Source: an uncultured Bacteroidales bacterium
GTDB taxonomy: Bacteria; Bacteroidota; Bacteroidia; Bacteroidales; Muribaculaceae
Assembly (NCBI GenBank): GCA_902777835.1
Contig: CACYVC010000005.1
Span: 85,305 to 149,304 of the forward strand
Length of the DNA stretch: 64,000 bases
Direction of reading: 5' to 3'
The position numbers and the translations under genes are program-made. Numbering within the stretch: the stretch's first letter is position 1; each line of letters begins with the position of its first letter. The notes below the pieces were generated by a model. The model made no database searches. It was not told the DNA's origin and saw only the letters and a list, made by a program, of their open reading frames with translations. Positions 1 to 7,549 of this stretch are shown here, piece by piece.

Positions 1-2309
1 ATCTTGAATAGGGTTCCTGCCCCCATACCATCACCAGTGCGCTTGGCATCTTTGATTATACGAGCAGACTTGACGGCTCTTGAGAAATAATCTCTCAATT
101 CCGCATAGTTGCTGGTGCTTTTTGCGATATTTTGTGTCTTTGGGTTAAAATCGTCAACCATCTCCAGCAATAGCAAAGTCAAGCCTTCTTCATTAGGTCT
201 AAATTCGTCTTTCTTCATATACCAGAAATTACTATTGCTCGGGTCATTAATGACAGTGCCTTTCAAGTCTTCACCCCAGCCATATGAGTCGTTCCATATA
301 ACGGTGCCACTGCTATTTTTAGCCAATGTTCCCACACCGGTATATAACACTTCATTGTTATGATCATCCGCACCATTTTCGGCAAAACCACGTTTGATAT
401 TGCCAGGGATATTCTTGTTTGTATAAACCTCCTTGAGCATGGCGATAATCTGGTCTGGGTCTCTAGCTATGGAATCAAGACTACTTGTATGCTTCAAATT
501 TCCAGTGTCACCGTTCTCATACCAATCATAAGTGAAATTTTTCCATGCTCCAGGATCCAACACTGTAATATCACGTTCCTCCACCTGTGCTGGAACACAA
601 TCAATAGTTATCCAAGGAAGGAATGGTACTCGATAAATGTTTTGATCATTAAGTATTCTGATAAGACCCACATAAGAACTGGTATTATTTCCAAGCCATT
701 GCACACTCGATGCTGTGGCATTTCCGCCTGAACTCTGAGCGTCAATTACAAGATTACCACCATTATATGTGTATGGAGTAGAAAAAGTGAAAGTAACCTC
801 TGTTGTGCCAGTATATATATTGGTCAATGATGTTGATGCAAAATTAGTAGTTGACAGGAAAGAACTGGATGACGCTGAAGTATAAACAGATTGATCTGTC
901 TCACCTATCTTAAGAGTCACAGTGCCACTTTGACCAGGATTTGATGTACTATAATTCTGACGCACGAGTGGATTGTTTGCATGGAATGTAATCTTATTAA
1001 TAACTGTGCCCTTAGTCAATTTCAACTCATTTGCAGGGTATATAATCTGACCATGATTAGAATAATTGAGATATGCTAAATAAAGAGGCAGTATTTCTTC
1101 ATCATCACCAACACCAGCACCCAATTCTGCAGTTTGACTACCAACTCCACTTAATTGCTTAGTATAATTGATGGCTGAAGCTTCACTTTCCTGAGCAGTC
1201 AAAGTGAGTGTAGCGCTATAATTTTGCAATGCTGTAGGAGCAAAAGTCACCATGTAATAGCGTGATTCTTTTGGTTCCAACTCGCCATTACCACCGTTAT
1301 TTAAAGTGAAAACTTGGTATTGGTCATTAGTAATTGCAACAATTGGTGTGAAAGCATTTTCACCAGTATTAGTCACAGTAAAATAAGCATTACTTGTTTG
1401 GTTCACTACAACCTTTCCAAAATCGCCGTTTCCATCTATTGTTGCCTCATAAGGCACTGAATGGATATAATCAATTTTCATTTTGGGAAGGAAGTTACGG
1501 GAATTCACAGTTGTGTTTGATGTAGCACCATAAGAATTTTTATACACACACAAACTGGCATTTGTGTAATTATTCAAACCATACCAACCTGTTCTCTCGT
1601 AGTAATCTGATCCTGTACTAGACTGACCAACCACAAAGTCAACAATCAAGTTTCCACCATTCCATGTGTAAGGCTCAGAGAATGTTATTGTAAGCTCTGA
1701 TGAGCTACCGCTCACATTCAAACTTCCGTCAAACACCAGAGTACAAGTACCACGATTTGTATTCATTGCTGTTTCGTTTGCGATAGTCGAAGACGTTGTT
1801 TCTCCTATTTTCAAAGTAACATTAGCATGATTCAAATCAGTACTTATATTCTCGCTTGTGATCTGATCATTACTATTAAGAGAACCATATGCATAGAAAG
1901 TCAATGATGTAATCTGATCTCCAGGCTTTAATTCGCTTAATAAACTAGCTGGGTATATCATCTGCGATGATGTACCATAGTCAAAATAAGAACCATAGAC
2001 AGGGAAATAAACGCTAAAATTAGTACCATCACAAATTATTTGTGATTTACTAGTAGCTCTAACAGCTACACGTTTGGGAGCATTTTGACTTTTTAAAATT
2101 TGTACAACTTTAAAATCGTCTTTTAATCCGTTTTGATTGTCTTTATTCTCAACTTTCACATTATCATTGAGAACAGACACCTTTGCTTCACCCTCATGTT
2201 GCAGCAACTTCTTTAGTTCCAGCTCATTGATGGGTTCTTGTGCCGCTGCGGGCTGCCAGAGTGGCCAGGCGACAGCGGCGATTAATAGAAATCTCAGAAT
2301 TCGTGTCAT
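1..2309 (-). CDS. Large secreted multi-domain protein, 3' end beyond the window
   Basis: Reading from the ATG at 2307-2309 the frame stays open for 769 codons to the window edge, so the C-terminus is missing. The N-terminus is a signal peptide (hydrophobic core FLLIAAVAWPLW, cleavage after AAA). A module of about 170 residues occurs twice, near residues 95-265 and 400-560. Each copy has a YPA..L or YPANEL line, a VTLKIGET strand and a YT(W/Y)NGGNL strand. Between them, near residues 275-365, is an Ig-like stretch resembling choice-of-anchor D domains (TNTGENAFTP). Residues after 570 are not recognised. It is probably an exported surface protein; no enzymatic motif is seen. It has its own promoter and a long structured leader. 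The product name is inference. Confidence 0.8.
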   Translation of the reverse strand, partial: MTRILRFLLIAAVAWPLWQPAAAQEPINELELKKLLQHEGEAKVSVLNDNVKVENKDNQNGLKDDFKVVQILKSQNAPKRVAVRATSKSQIICDGTNFSVYFPVYGSYFDYGTSSQMIYPASLLSELKPGDQITSLTFYAYGSLNSNDQITSENISTDLNHANVTLKIGETTSSTIANETAMNTNRGTCTLVFDGSLNVSGSSSELTITFSEPYTWNGGNLIVDFVVGQSSTGSDYYERTGWYGLNNYTNASLCVYKNSYGATSNTTVNSRNFLPKMKIDYIHSVPYEATIDGNGDFGKVVVNQTSNAYFTVTNTGENAFTPIVAITNDQYQVFTLNNGGNGELEPKESRYYMVTFAPTALQNYSATLTLTAQESEASAINYTKQLSGVGSQTAELGAGVGDDEEILPLYLAYLNYSNHGQIIYPANELKLTKGTVINKITFHANNPLVRQNYSTSNPGQSGTVTLKIGETDQSVYTSASSSSFLSTTNFASTSLTNIYTGTTEVTFTFSTPYTYNGGNLVIDAQSSGGNATASSVQWLGNNTSSYVGLIRILNDQNIYRVPFLPWITIDCVPAQVEERDITVLDPGAWKNFTYDWYENGDTGNLKHTSSLDSIARDPDQIIAMLKEVYTNKNIPGNIKRGFAENGADDHNNEVLYTGVGTLAKNSSGTVIWNDSYGWGEDLKGTVINDPSNSNFWYMKKDEFRPNEEGLTLLLLEMVDDFNPKTQNIAKSTSNYAELRDYFSRAVKSARIIKDAKRTGDGMGAGTLFK

Positions 2310-2399
2310 AAAAAATAAAATTTTAGATAAGTTATTAATAAAAAACACTTTATAATCTTTATGCGAGACTGTATAATTCATAAATATACAGCAATCAAC

Positions 2400-2548
2400 T
2401 AACGGCATCCAGCCGGCAGTAACCTCTATCCGTTTTAAGACTGCTTTCAGGATGATACCGTTTCCTACTGGCTTAATTTACAATCGTTTGCCCACCCAAT
2501 TTAGTTGGTGATTCTACAAAAAAAATAACCATCCTGACTTTCAGCCTT
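2400..2548 (-). ncRNA. Candidate structured 5' leader RNA (possible riboswitch or cis-regulator)
   Basis: On the minus strand, just after a promoter-like sequence, AAGGCTG (2542-2548) pairs with CAGTCTT (2437-2443, one G-U), and TCAGGATG (2530-2537) pairs perfectly with CATCCTGA (2447-2454). They are separated by a small AAAG/AAG internal loop. Inside is a CACCAA/TTGGGTG hairpin. Downstream, AACGG (2430-2434) pairs with CCGTT (2401-2405). A CAGTA/TACTG match could form a further contact. The RNA would end about 90 nt before the start codon of the large secreted protein. I could not match it to a known riboswitch class: the cobalamin, TPP and c-di-GMP-I consensus cores are absent. Pairing is seen directly; function is inference. 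Confidence 0.5.
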
Positions 2549-2577
2549 CAAACACAATAGACCAAAATCGGCACAAA
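2549..2577 (-). promoter_or_regulatory. Promoter of the leader RNA and large secreted protein
   Basis: On the minus strand TTTG (2574-2577) is followed after 17 nt by TGTGTTTG (2549-2556), close to the Bacteroidota -33 TTTG / -7 TAnnTTTG pattern. Transcription would start at about the first base-paired nucleotide of the structured leader, which supports both calls. Confidence 0.45.
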
Positions 2578-2802
2578 ATTACAAATTATAATTGAAAATG
2601 CAACCATTTCACACGAAAAAAATACCAACTCACATCAAAATCAAAGACCTTGGCAGGGCATTAACAAAAATTAATATATGGTAATATATTAAGATATTAT
2701 TAATTCACATTTTTCACTAAATACTGAATTTACTCACGCAAAGTTGCACCTTCCGGTGTCACAAAGCCGCGCAAGCACGGTAATGATATATGGATGCAGC
2801 TA

Positions 2803-3264
2803 TTATGAAAAAGCGACTAATCCAATATTATCACCAATATTGCTGTTAGAGTTGACTATTTCATTAAAATCACACATTATAAAAGATTTAATGCCATACC
2901 GAGTCATGTATGATACACCAAAGTCCATAATCAATCCATAATGTTTACGCATTAGTTTCATGTATGTTAGAATTTGTCTAATGTGAGATTTTTCTATTCT
3001 CGGAGTTGCTTTCAACTCAATAATTATTTCATTCTCAACAACTATATCAGCATATAGATTTAAATCTAAGGGGTGCCCCTTGTAAAATGTTGGAATCTCT
3101 ACTTGACTTTCAGCATTAATGCCCATGGATCTTAATTCCAACATCAAGGCTTTTTCATAATATTTCTCCACCAAGTAAGGTCCTAATTGTCTCTGAACTG
3201 TAATTGCCGCCTCTCTTAATTTATAATATAGAGAAAGTCTTACATTATCATTTGATAAATCCAT
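2803..3264 (-). CDS. GxxExxY family protein (PD-(D/E)XK-like)
   Basis: A 153-residue protein of the GxxExxY family (PF13366), which has a PD-(D/E)XK nuclease-like fold. The name-giving motif is seen as GPYLVEKYYEKAL near residues 28-40. The nuclease-like core is ADIVVENEIIIELKA near residues 72-86, giving the D...ELK signature. The length is typical. These small proteins are common in Bacteroidota and have no agreed function; a nucleic-acid role is inferred from the fold. The ATG at 3262-3264 fits the family start. It is a single gene flanked downstream by AT-rich sequence and upstream by paired palindromes at 3301-3345. Confidence 0.85.
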   Translation of the reverse strand: MDLSNDNVRLSLYYKLREAAITVQRQLGPYLVEKYYEKALMLELRSMGINAESQVEIPTFYKGHPLDLNLYADIVVENEIIIELKATPRIEKSHIRQILTYMKLMRKHYGLIMDFGVSYMTRYGIKSFIMCDFNEIVNSNSNIGDNIGLVAFS

Positions 3265-3300
3265 TATTTATGTCTTAGTATTTTTACAAAGTATATTTTT

Positions 3301-3346
3301 CCTGCGAAGCAGGCTTTGTGACGAACTCTGTTCGCAGCTTTGTGAG
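3301..3346. repeat. Paired small palindromes with CTTTGTGA direct repeat
   Basis: CCTGCGAAGCAGG (3301-3313) is a perfect hairpin with a GAA loop. CGAACTCTGTTCG (3322-3334) is another with a TCT loop. Each is followed closely by CTTTGTGA (3314-3321 and 3338-3345). No T-run follows, so they do not look like intrinsic terminators. They lie between rlmI and the GxxExxY gene and could be an interspersed REP-like element. Confidence 0.55.
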
Positions 3347-3364
3347 ATTATCGCAACGAGCGGC

Positions 3365-4549
3365 TTACTCTACAAAGAGTACCAACCCTTTCAAGTACTC
3401 GCCTTCGGGGTGGTAGATGTTGATTGGGTGGTCGGCGGGCTGGGTGAGCTGGTGCAGGATGCGCACTTTGCGGCGGCTCTGGGCTGCTGCGGTGAAGACA
3501 GCCACGCGGAACTGCTCTTTGCTCACCGCCTGCGAACATGAGAAAGTAAACAGCACTCCCCCACTCTGTATCTTACTCAACGCCTTGGCATTTAGACGGC
3601 GGTAGCCAATGAGTGCGTTCTTGAGGGCACTCTTGTGCTTAGCAAATGCTGGTGGGTCGAGGATAATAAGGTCGTAAGCGTCACGCTCCATGCGGTCGAG
3701 GTAATCGAAGGCATCCTCAGCAAATGCTTTGTGGCGCTCGTCACCAGGGTAGTTAAGCTCCACGTTGCGCTCTGTGAGCATCACAGCCTTACCCGAACTG
3801 TCAACTGAGTGAACCAATTTGGCGCCACCACGCATGGCATAGAACGAAAAACCTCCAGTGTAGCAGAACATATTGAGCACACGGCGGTCACGGCAGTAGC
3901 GCTCCACTAAGGCGCGGTTCTCGCGCTGGTCAACGAAGAAGCCAGTCTTCTGCCCACGCAGCCAATCCACATGGAACTTAAGGCTGTTCTCCATCGCCAC
4001 ATCGGTGTCGAACTCGCCAATGAGGTACTGGTTCTCAGGATCAAGATGGGCCTTGTAGGGCAACGTTGTCTCGCTCTTGTAATATACATTAATTATATTA
4101 GCGCCAGGCAGGTCAACAAGCGCCTGCGCGATAACCTTGCGGGCAAAATGCATTCCCGGCGAGTGGGCCTGAATAACTGCTGTGGAACCATATACGTCAA
4201 CCACAAGTCCTGGCAGGAAGTCGCCCTCACCATGCACGAGGCGGAACGAGTTGTTGTCGGGGCGCATGAGTCCAAGTGCCTGGCGCACATGCCACGCCTG
4301 CTCAAGGCGGTCGCGATAGAATGCCTCGTCGATAGCGGTGTCACCCCACGCGAGGATGCGCACCATGATGCTGCCCACCTGGTAATGGCCGTTGCCAATG
4401 TGAGTGCCGTCACTACCGAAGACCGACACCAAGTCGCCTTCCTCTATCGTCTCGTCGGCATGGGCTATAGCCCCCGAGAACACCCAAGGATGAAACCGCT
4501 TGAGCGACTCCTCCTTGCCACGCCGCAGGGTTATCTTTTTGTAGTTCAT
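3365..4549 (-). CDS. rlmI: Class I rRNA methyltransferase, RlmI type (23S rRNA m5C)
   Basis: 394 residues. The N-terminal PUA domain covers about residues 2-75 and a Rossmann-fold SAM methyltransferase follows. The SAM loop is VLNMFCYTGGFSFYAM (224-239). The catalytic region is LDPPAFAKHKS (297-307), and the nucleophile is probably Cys338 in TFSCSQ. Members of this family (RlmI/YccW) methylate C5 of a 23S rRNA cytosine, position 1962 in E. coli; the exact target here is inferred. The start codon lies inside a heptamer-repeat tract. The gene follows rseP by 126 nt on the same strand, and that gap is filled by three repeat families. Confidence 0.88.
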   Translation of the reverse strand: MNYKKITLRRGKEESLKRFHPWVFSGAIAHADETIEEGDLVSVFGSDGTHIGNGHYQVGSIMVRILAWGDTAIDEAFYRDRLEQAWHVRQALGLMRPDNNSFRLVHGEGDFLPGLVVDVYGSTAVIQAHSPGMHFARKVIAQALVDLPGANIINVYYKSETTLPYKAHLDPENQYLIGEFDTDVAMENSLKFHVDWLRGQKTGFFVDQRENRALVERYCRDRRVLNMFCYTGGFSFYAMRGGAKLVHSVDSSGKAVMLTERNVELNYPGDERHKAFAEDAFDYLDRMERDAYDLIILDPPAFAKHKSALKNALIGYRRLNAKALSKIQSGGVLFTFSCSQAVSKEQFRVAVFTAAAQSRRKVRILHQLTQPADHPINIYHPEGEYLKGLVLFVE

Positions 4550-4584
4550 AGTTTATAGTTCACAGTTCATAGTTTTCAGTTTTT
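4543..4584. repeat. Degenerate heptamer tract, AGTTCAT family
   Basis: Six consecutive 7-nt units in plus orientation: AGTTCAT, AGTTTAT, AGTTCAC, AGTTCAT, AGTTTTC, AGTTTTT. The rlmI start codon (4547-4549) is inside the first unit, so the tract supplies the ATG. Upstream it abuts the TCTAGA nonamer tract. Confidence 0.85.
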
Positions 4585-4619
4585 CTAGATATTCTAGAAG
4601 TTCTAGAGGATCTAGATTA
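4584..4619. repeat. Nonamer tract, TCTAGA family
   Basis: Four consecutive 9-nt units, each starting TCTAGA: TCTAGATAT, TCTAGAAGT, TCTAGAGGA, TCTAGATTA. The same family recurs at 19279-19323. The hexamer core is palindromic, so the tract reads alike on both strands. Confidence 0.85.
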
Positions 4620-4645
4620 TTGCGCTAAAGGCACACTTTGTCCTC

Positions 4646-4680
4646 ACTTAACACTTAAAACTTTACACTTATCACTTACT
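4646..4680. repeat. Degenerate heptamer tract, GTNNTAA family (minus sense), covers rseP stop
   Basis: Five 7-nt units in plus orientation: ACTTAAC, ACTTAAA, ACTTTAC, ACTTATC, ACTTACT. These read as GTNNTAA-like units on the coding strand. The rseP stop codon (4676-4678) lies inside the tract. Confidence 0.85.
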
Positions 4681-6196
4681 TAACGATAAATCGGTAGAAA
4701 TCGTTTCCTAGTGCGAAGACCATTAGAAGCACAATGAAATAGAATCCTATCCTCAAGCAGATATCCATTGTCTTCTCACTGGGTTTCCATCCGGTAATCA
4801 TCTCAATGAGCAGGAAGAGGACATATCCGCCATCCAGGATTGGGATTGGCAGTATGTTCATAAACGCCAATATTATTGACAGATAGGCTGTAAGGAACCA
4901 GAAGAAATACCAGTTGATTTCTCCGCCAAACAAGCTGCCTATAGCGCCAAAACTACCTAAGCTCTTCACGCCTTCTTTTGAGAAGACATACTTAAACATG
5001 GTGATGTAGTCAACCAACATGTTCCAGCCTTTTTGGAATCCTAATTTGACAGAAGGCAAGAAACCATATTCAACATATTTTACCTCAAAAATATCGAAGG
5101 CTTGCGATACGCCTATGCCAATCTTTCCGGCATCATCAATAGCAACTTTAGCGCTATCAATTTTCCCGTCACGCTCATAAGAAATTATTGACGTGGTGTT
5201 TTTGTTCTTTGCCATCAAGTCGATGAAATCCCTATAGTCAAGAGCTTTAACGCCATTAATGCTCAACAACTTATCACCAGCTTTAAGACCAGCCTTCGCT
5301 GCTCCATCGCCATTAGACACGCTCTTGATAACCATTGGTACTCTATAGTCCATAAAGAGTTGAGGGTGCTCCTTCTTCTGCTCTGCTTCGGCCTCTTTAT
5401 TTGCCTCCATCAGGTAACCATCAGGAATATTGATAGTGACTGTGTCTTTATGGTCACGGAGCACCTTCACCTGCTTGGCATCAAGCAACGCCTGCAAGTT
5501 GCCCACAGGGAGTTCTTTGCCATCGGCACTGAGTGGGATATCACCATCGCGGAAACCGATCTTCTCGGCGCATGGGCTAAAAATCATTCCATCAGTTGCA
5601 TTCTCATATGGGATATATTTGTCGCCATAGTGGTAAGTCATTCCAGCAAAGATAATGCAAGCCGCCAAGAAATTAAACAGCACGCCGCCAATCATAACGA
5701 GGAGGCGCTGCCATGCTGGCCTCGAACGGAACTCCCATGACTTAGGCTTCTCGCTCAACTCCTTAGCGCTAGTGGTCTCGTCAACCATACCTGCGATAGA
5801 GCAATATCCTCCCAGGGGCACCCAACCAACGCCATACACTGTGTCTCGCCAAGTGGATTTTTCGTCCCCACTCTCTGCACCTTCCTCGGCAACAGGTTCA
5901 GCAACTTTCTCGAGAGCGTTATCATCTGTTTTCTCGTCAGACTTCTCACTTTCGTCACTTGGATTCTTCACGAAGAATCCCAATTTGTGATTCTTAGGAT
6001 CCCATCTCACCAAAGAGAACTTAGGATTAAAGAAGAGGTAAAACTTATCTACTCGCATCTTGAACAATCGGGCAAAAGAGTAATGACCGAGTTCATGAAC
6101 AAAAACGAGTAAGCTAAGTGATAGTATTAACTGTAAAGCATTTATCCAAAATGAAGCGGAACCTAATGTCTCAAATAAATTGTGAAAGATATTCAT
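4676..6196 (-). CDS. rseP: RIP metalloprotease RseP (site-2 protease, M50)
   Basis: 506 residues, an integral membrane zinc protease that cleaves membrane-anchored anti-sigma factors or signal peptides within the bilayer. The zinc motif HELGH is at residues 34-38 inside the first membrane segment. The second signature is NILPIPILDGG near residue 445, with C-terminal membrane segments. A PDZ domain (AGLKAGDKLLSING) lies in the middle. After HELGH comes an unusual acidic, lysine-rich insert of about 40 residues (around 77-115) that probably forms a flexible extra-membrane loop. It lies downstream of dxr with a 36-nt gap; the same dxr-rseP neighbourhood is common in bacteria. The stop codon sits inside a repeat tract. 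Confidence 0.93.
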   Translation of the reverse strand: MNIFHNLFETLGSASFWINALQLILSLSLLVFVHELGHYSFARLFKMRVDKFYLFFNPKFSLVRWDPKNHKLGFFVKNPSDESEKSDEKTDDNALEKVAEPVAEEGAESGDEKSTWRDTVYGVGWVPLGGYCSIAGMVDETTSAKELSEKPKSWEFRSRPAWQRLLVMIGGVLFNFLAACIIFAGMTYHYGDKYIPYENATDGMIFSPCAEKIGFRDGDIPLSADGKELPVGNLQALLDAKQVKVLRDHKDTVTINIPDGYLMEANKEAEAEQKKEHPQLFMDYRVPMVIKSVSNGDGAAKAGLKAGDKLLSINGVKALDYRDFIDLMAKNKNTTSIISYERDGKIDSAKVAIDDAGKIGIGVSQAFDIFEVKYVEYGFLPSVKLGFQKGWNMLVDYITMFKYVFSKEGVKSLGSFGAIGSLFGGEINWYFFWFLTAYLSIILAFMNILPIPILDGGYVLFLLIEMITGWKPSEKTMDICLRIGFYFIVLLMVFALGNDFYRFIVK

Positions 6197-6232
6197 TATA
6201 GTTGTGTTTTAATTTTCTAAGGTAAGTGAGAA

Positions 6233-6246
6233 TTATGCATTATTAA
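6233..6246. repeat. Short TTATGCA-type repeat at the dxr stop codon
   Basis: Two 7-nt units, TTATGCA and TTATTAA, cover the dxr stop codon and encode the final Asn-Asn-Ala. With only two units the call rests on similarity to the longer TTATGCA tracts in the window. Confidence 0.5.
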
Positions 6247-7396
6247 TTAAACTTTCGGCATAGTTGCGTGCCTCAGCGTTGGTGGCGATGTAGTCGTTAT
6301 GGGTGGGTGAGGCAATGAATGGCGCCCATGCCATAGTTTTCTCAATCGTGTTATATATGTCGTTAAAGCCTATCTTATCGTGCAGAAATGCGGCGACGGC
6401 AATTTCGTTAGCAGCATTCATCACACATGGCACGTTACCACCGCGACGGGCAGCCTCATAAGCTGTTCCAAGCAGTGGGAATTTCTCGAAGTCAGGTTTT
6501 TCAAAGGTGAGCGACGCATAGTCGGCAATTGTCATGCGGCGCTCTTTGGTAGCCAAGCGTCCTGGCAGTCCCAGCGCGTAACGTATGGGAAGGTGCATAT
6601 CGGGCAAGCCCAGCTGCGCTTTCACCGAGCCATCCACAAACTCTACCATCGAGTGGACTATCGACTGGGGATGCACCACTATCTCGATGTAGTCTTGTGA
6701 GATGCCGTAAAGCCACTTCGCCTCAATCATCTCAAAGCCTTTGTTCATCATTGTGGCGCTGTCGATGGTGATTTTCGCTCCCATTGCCCAGTTGGGGTGG
6801 CGCAAGGCGTCGTTTTTGGTCACAGTGGTAAGTTGCTCACGCAGCATGGTGCGGAATGGTCCGCCCGAAGCCGTGAGGATGAGTTTGGACACATTCTTCA
6901 TATCCTCGCCCACAAGACACTGATAGAATGCTCCATGTTCGCTGTCAACGGGATAAAGCACCGAGTCTGAGTCCTTAAGCAACTCATTGATGAGTTCTCC
7001 TGCCACCACAAGAGTCTCCTTGTTGGCAAGCGCAATCTTCTTGCCAGCCTTAATAGCGGCGATAGTCGATGCAAGACCGCTGTATCCCACCATAGCGGTA
7101 ACCACGGTATCAACTTGGGGCTGTGCAACTAGTTCCGACACCACGCTGTCGCCAGTGTGTACGACAATGCCGGTGCCTTCTAGCGCCTGAGCCACTTTGT
7201 CATAGAGGTCATTGCTGGCAATCACCACATTACGGGGATTAAAACGCAGAGCCTGCTCTATGAGCAAGTCTGCACTGCGGTTTGCCACCAGCAGATCAAC
7301 CTCAAAAAGATTGGGGTACTCTGCAGCAATGTCAAGTGTCTGCCTCCCTATCGAGCCAGTACTTCCTAAAACGGCTATTTTACGCTTTTGTTCCAC
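6233..7396 (-). CDS. dxr: 1-deoxy-D-xylulose 5-phosphate reductoisomerase
   Basis: 387 residues, the full family length. It converts 1-deoxy-D-xylulose 5-phosphate to 2-C-methyl-D-erythritol 4-phosphate with NADPH, the second MEP step, in the cytoplasm. Seen: NADPH loop LGSTGSIGRQ near the N-terminus, ANKETLVVAGE, metal site VDSEHGAFYQ and substrate motif HPQSIVHSM. The start is GTG at 7394-7396; no ATG nearby gives a complete nucleotide-binding strand. The last residues (LINNA) and the stop are encoded within TTATGCA-type repeat sequence. It is probably co-transcribed with rseP. dxs and ispF are elsewhere in the window. Confidence 0.95.
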   Translation of the reverse strand: MEQKRKIAVLGSTGSIGRQTLDIAAEYPNLFEVDLLVANRSADLLIEQALRFNPRNVVIASNDLYDKVAQALEGTGIVVHTGDSVVSELVAQPQVDTVVTAMVGYSGLASTIAAIKAGKKIALANKETLVVAGELINELLKDSDSVLYPVDSEHGAFYQCLVGEDMKNVSKLILTASGGPFRTMLREQLTTVTKNDALRHPNWAMGAKITIDSATMMNKGFEMIEAKWLYGISQDYIEIVVHPQSIVHSMVEFVDGSVKAQLGLPDMHLPIRYALGLPGRLATKERRMTIADYASLTFEKPDFEKFPLLGTAYEAARRGGNVPCVMNAANEIAVAAFLHDKIGFNDIYNTIEKTMAWAPFIASPTHNDYIATNAEARNYAESLINNA

Positions 7397-7417
7397 AAAA
7401 TATGCTTTAAAAACCTA

Positions 7418-7425
7418 CAAAGTTA
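7418..7425 (-). promoter_or_regulatory. -7 promoter element upstream of dxr
   Basis: TAACTTTG on the minus strand matches the Bacteroidota -7 consensus TAnnTTTG and lies 22 nt upstream of the GTG start. Confidence 0.5.
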
Positions 7426-7492
7426 AGCATTTTCGTTCTCTCAGCGAAACGTATAGACATTTTTAACGATTTCAAACAAATTTTGCAAAGAA

Positions 7493-7525
7493 AAAGTCCA
7501 ACATCTCAAATGATGTCGGACTTTA
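7493..7525 (-). terminator. Intrinsic terminator of the dockerin/SUMF1 gene
   Basis: On the minus strand AAAGTCCGACATC pairs with GATGTTGGACTTT across a short loop and is followed by a T-rich run. It lies 25 nt past the stop of the dockerin/SUMF1 gene and upstream of the dxr promoter. Confidence 0.8.
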
Positions 7526-7526
7526 A

Positions 7527-7547
7527 TTATGCATTAATCAATTATCA
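7527..7547. repeat. TTATGCA-type heptamers after the dockerin/SUMF1 gene
   Basis: TTATGCA, TTAATCA and ATTATCA follow each other at 7-nt spacing just beyond the stop codon region and before the terminator. They are degenerate members of the TTATGCA family. Confidence 0.5.
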
Positions 7548-7549
7548 TA

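Larger units (their letters stand above)
2310..2802. other. Intergenic region with leader RNA; remainder without features
   Basis: Apart from the leader and its promoter, the stretch 2580-2802 is AT-rich. It holds no credible reading frame, RNA gene or repeat that I can support. It separates the large secreted protein from the GxxExxY gene, both on the minus strand. Confidence 0.5.

Noticed and set aside
2400-2548. Cobalamin, TPP or c-di-GMP-I riboswitch
   Set aside because: The conserved cores of these classes are not present; only short words such as GGGCAAAC resemble the c-di-GMP-I class and they are in the wrong arrangement. Kept as an unassigned structured leader.
3971-4558. Plus-strand open frame of 195 codons opposite rlmI
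   Set aside because: Antisense to conserved methyltransferase motifs, no homology recognised; composition explains the lack of stops.
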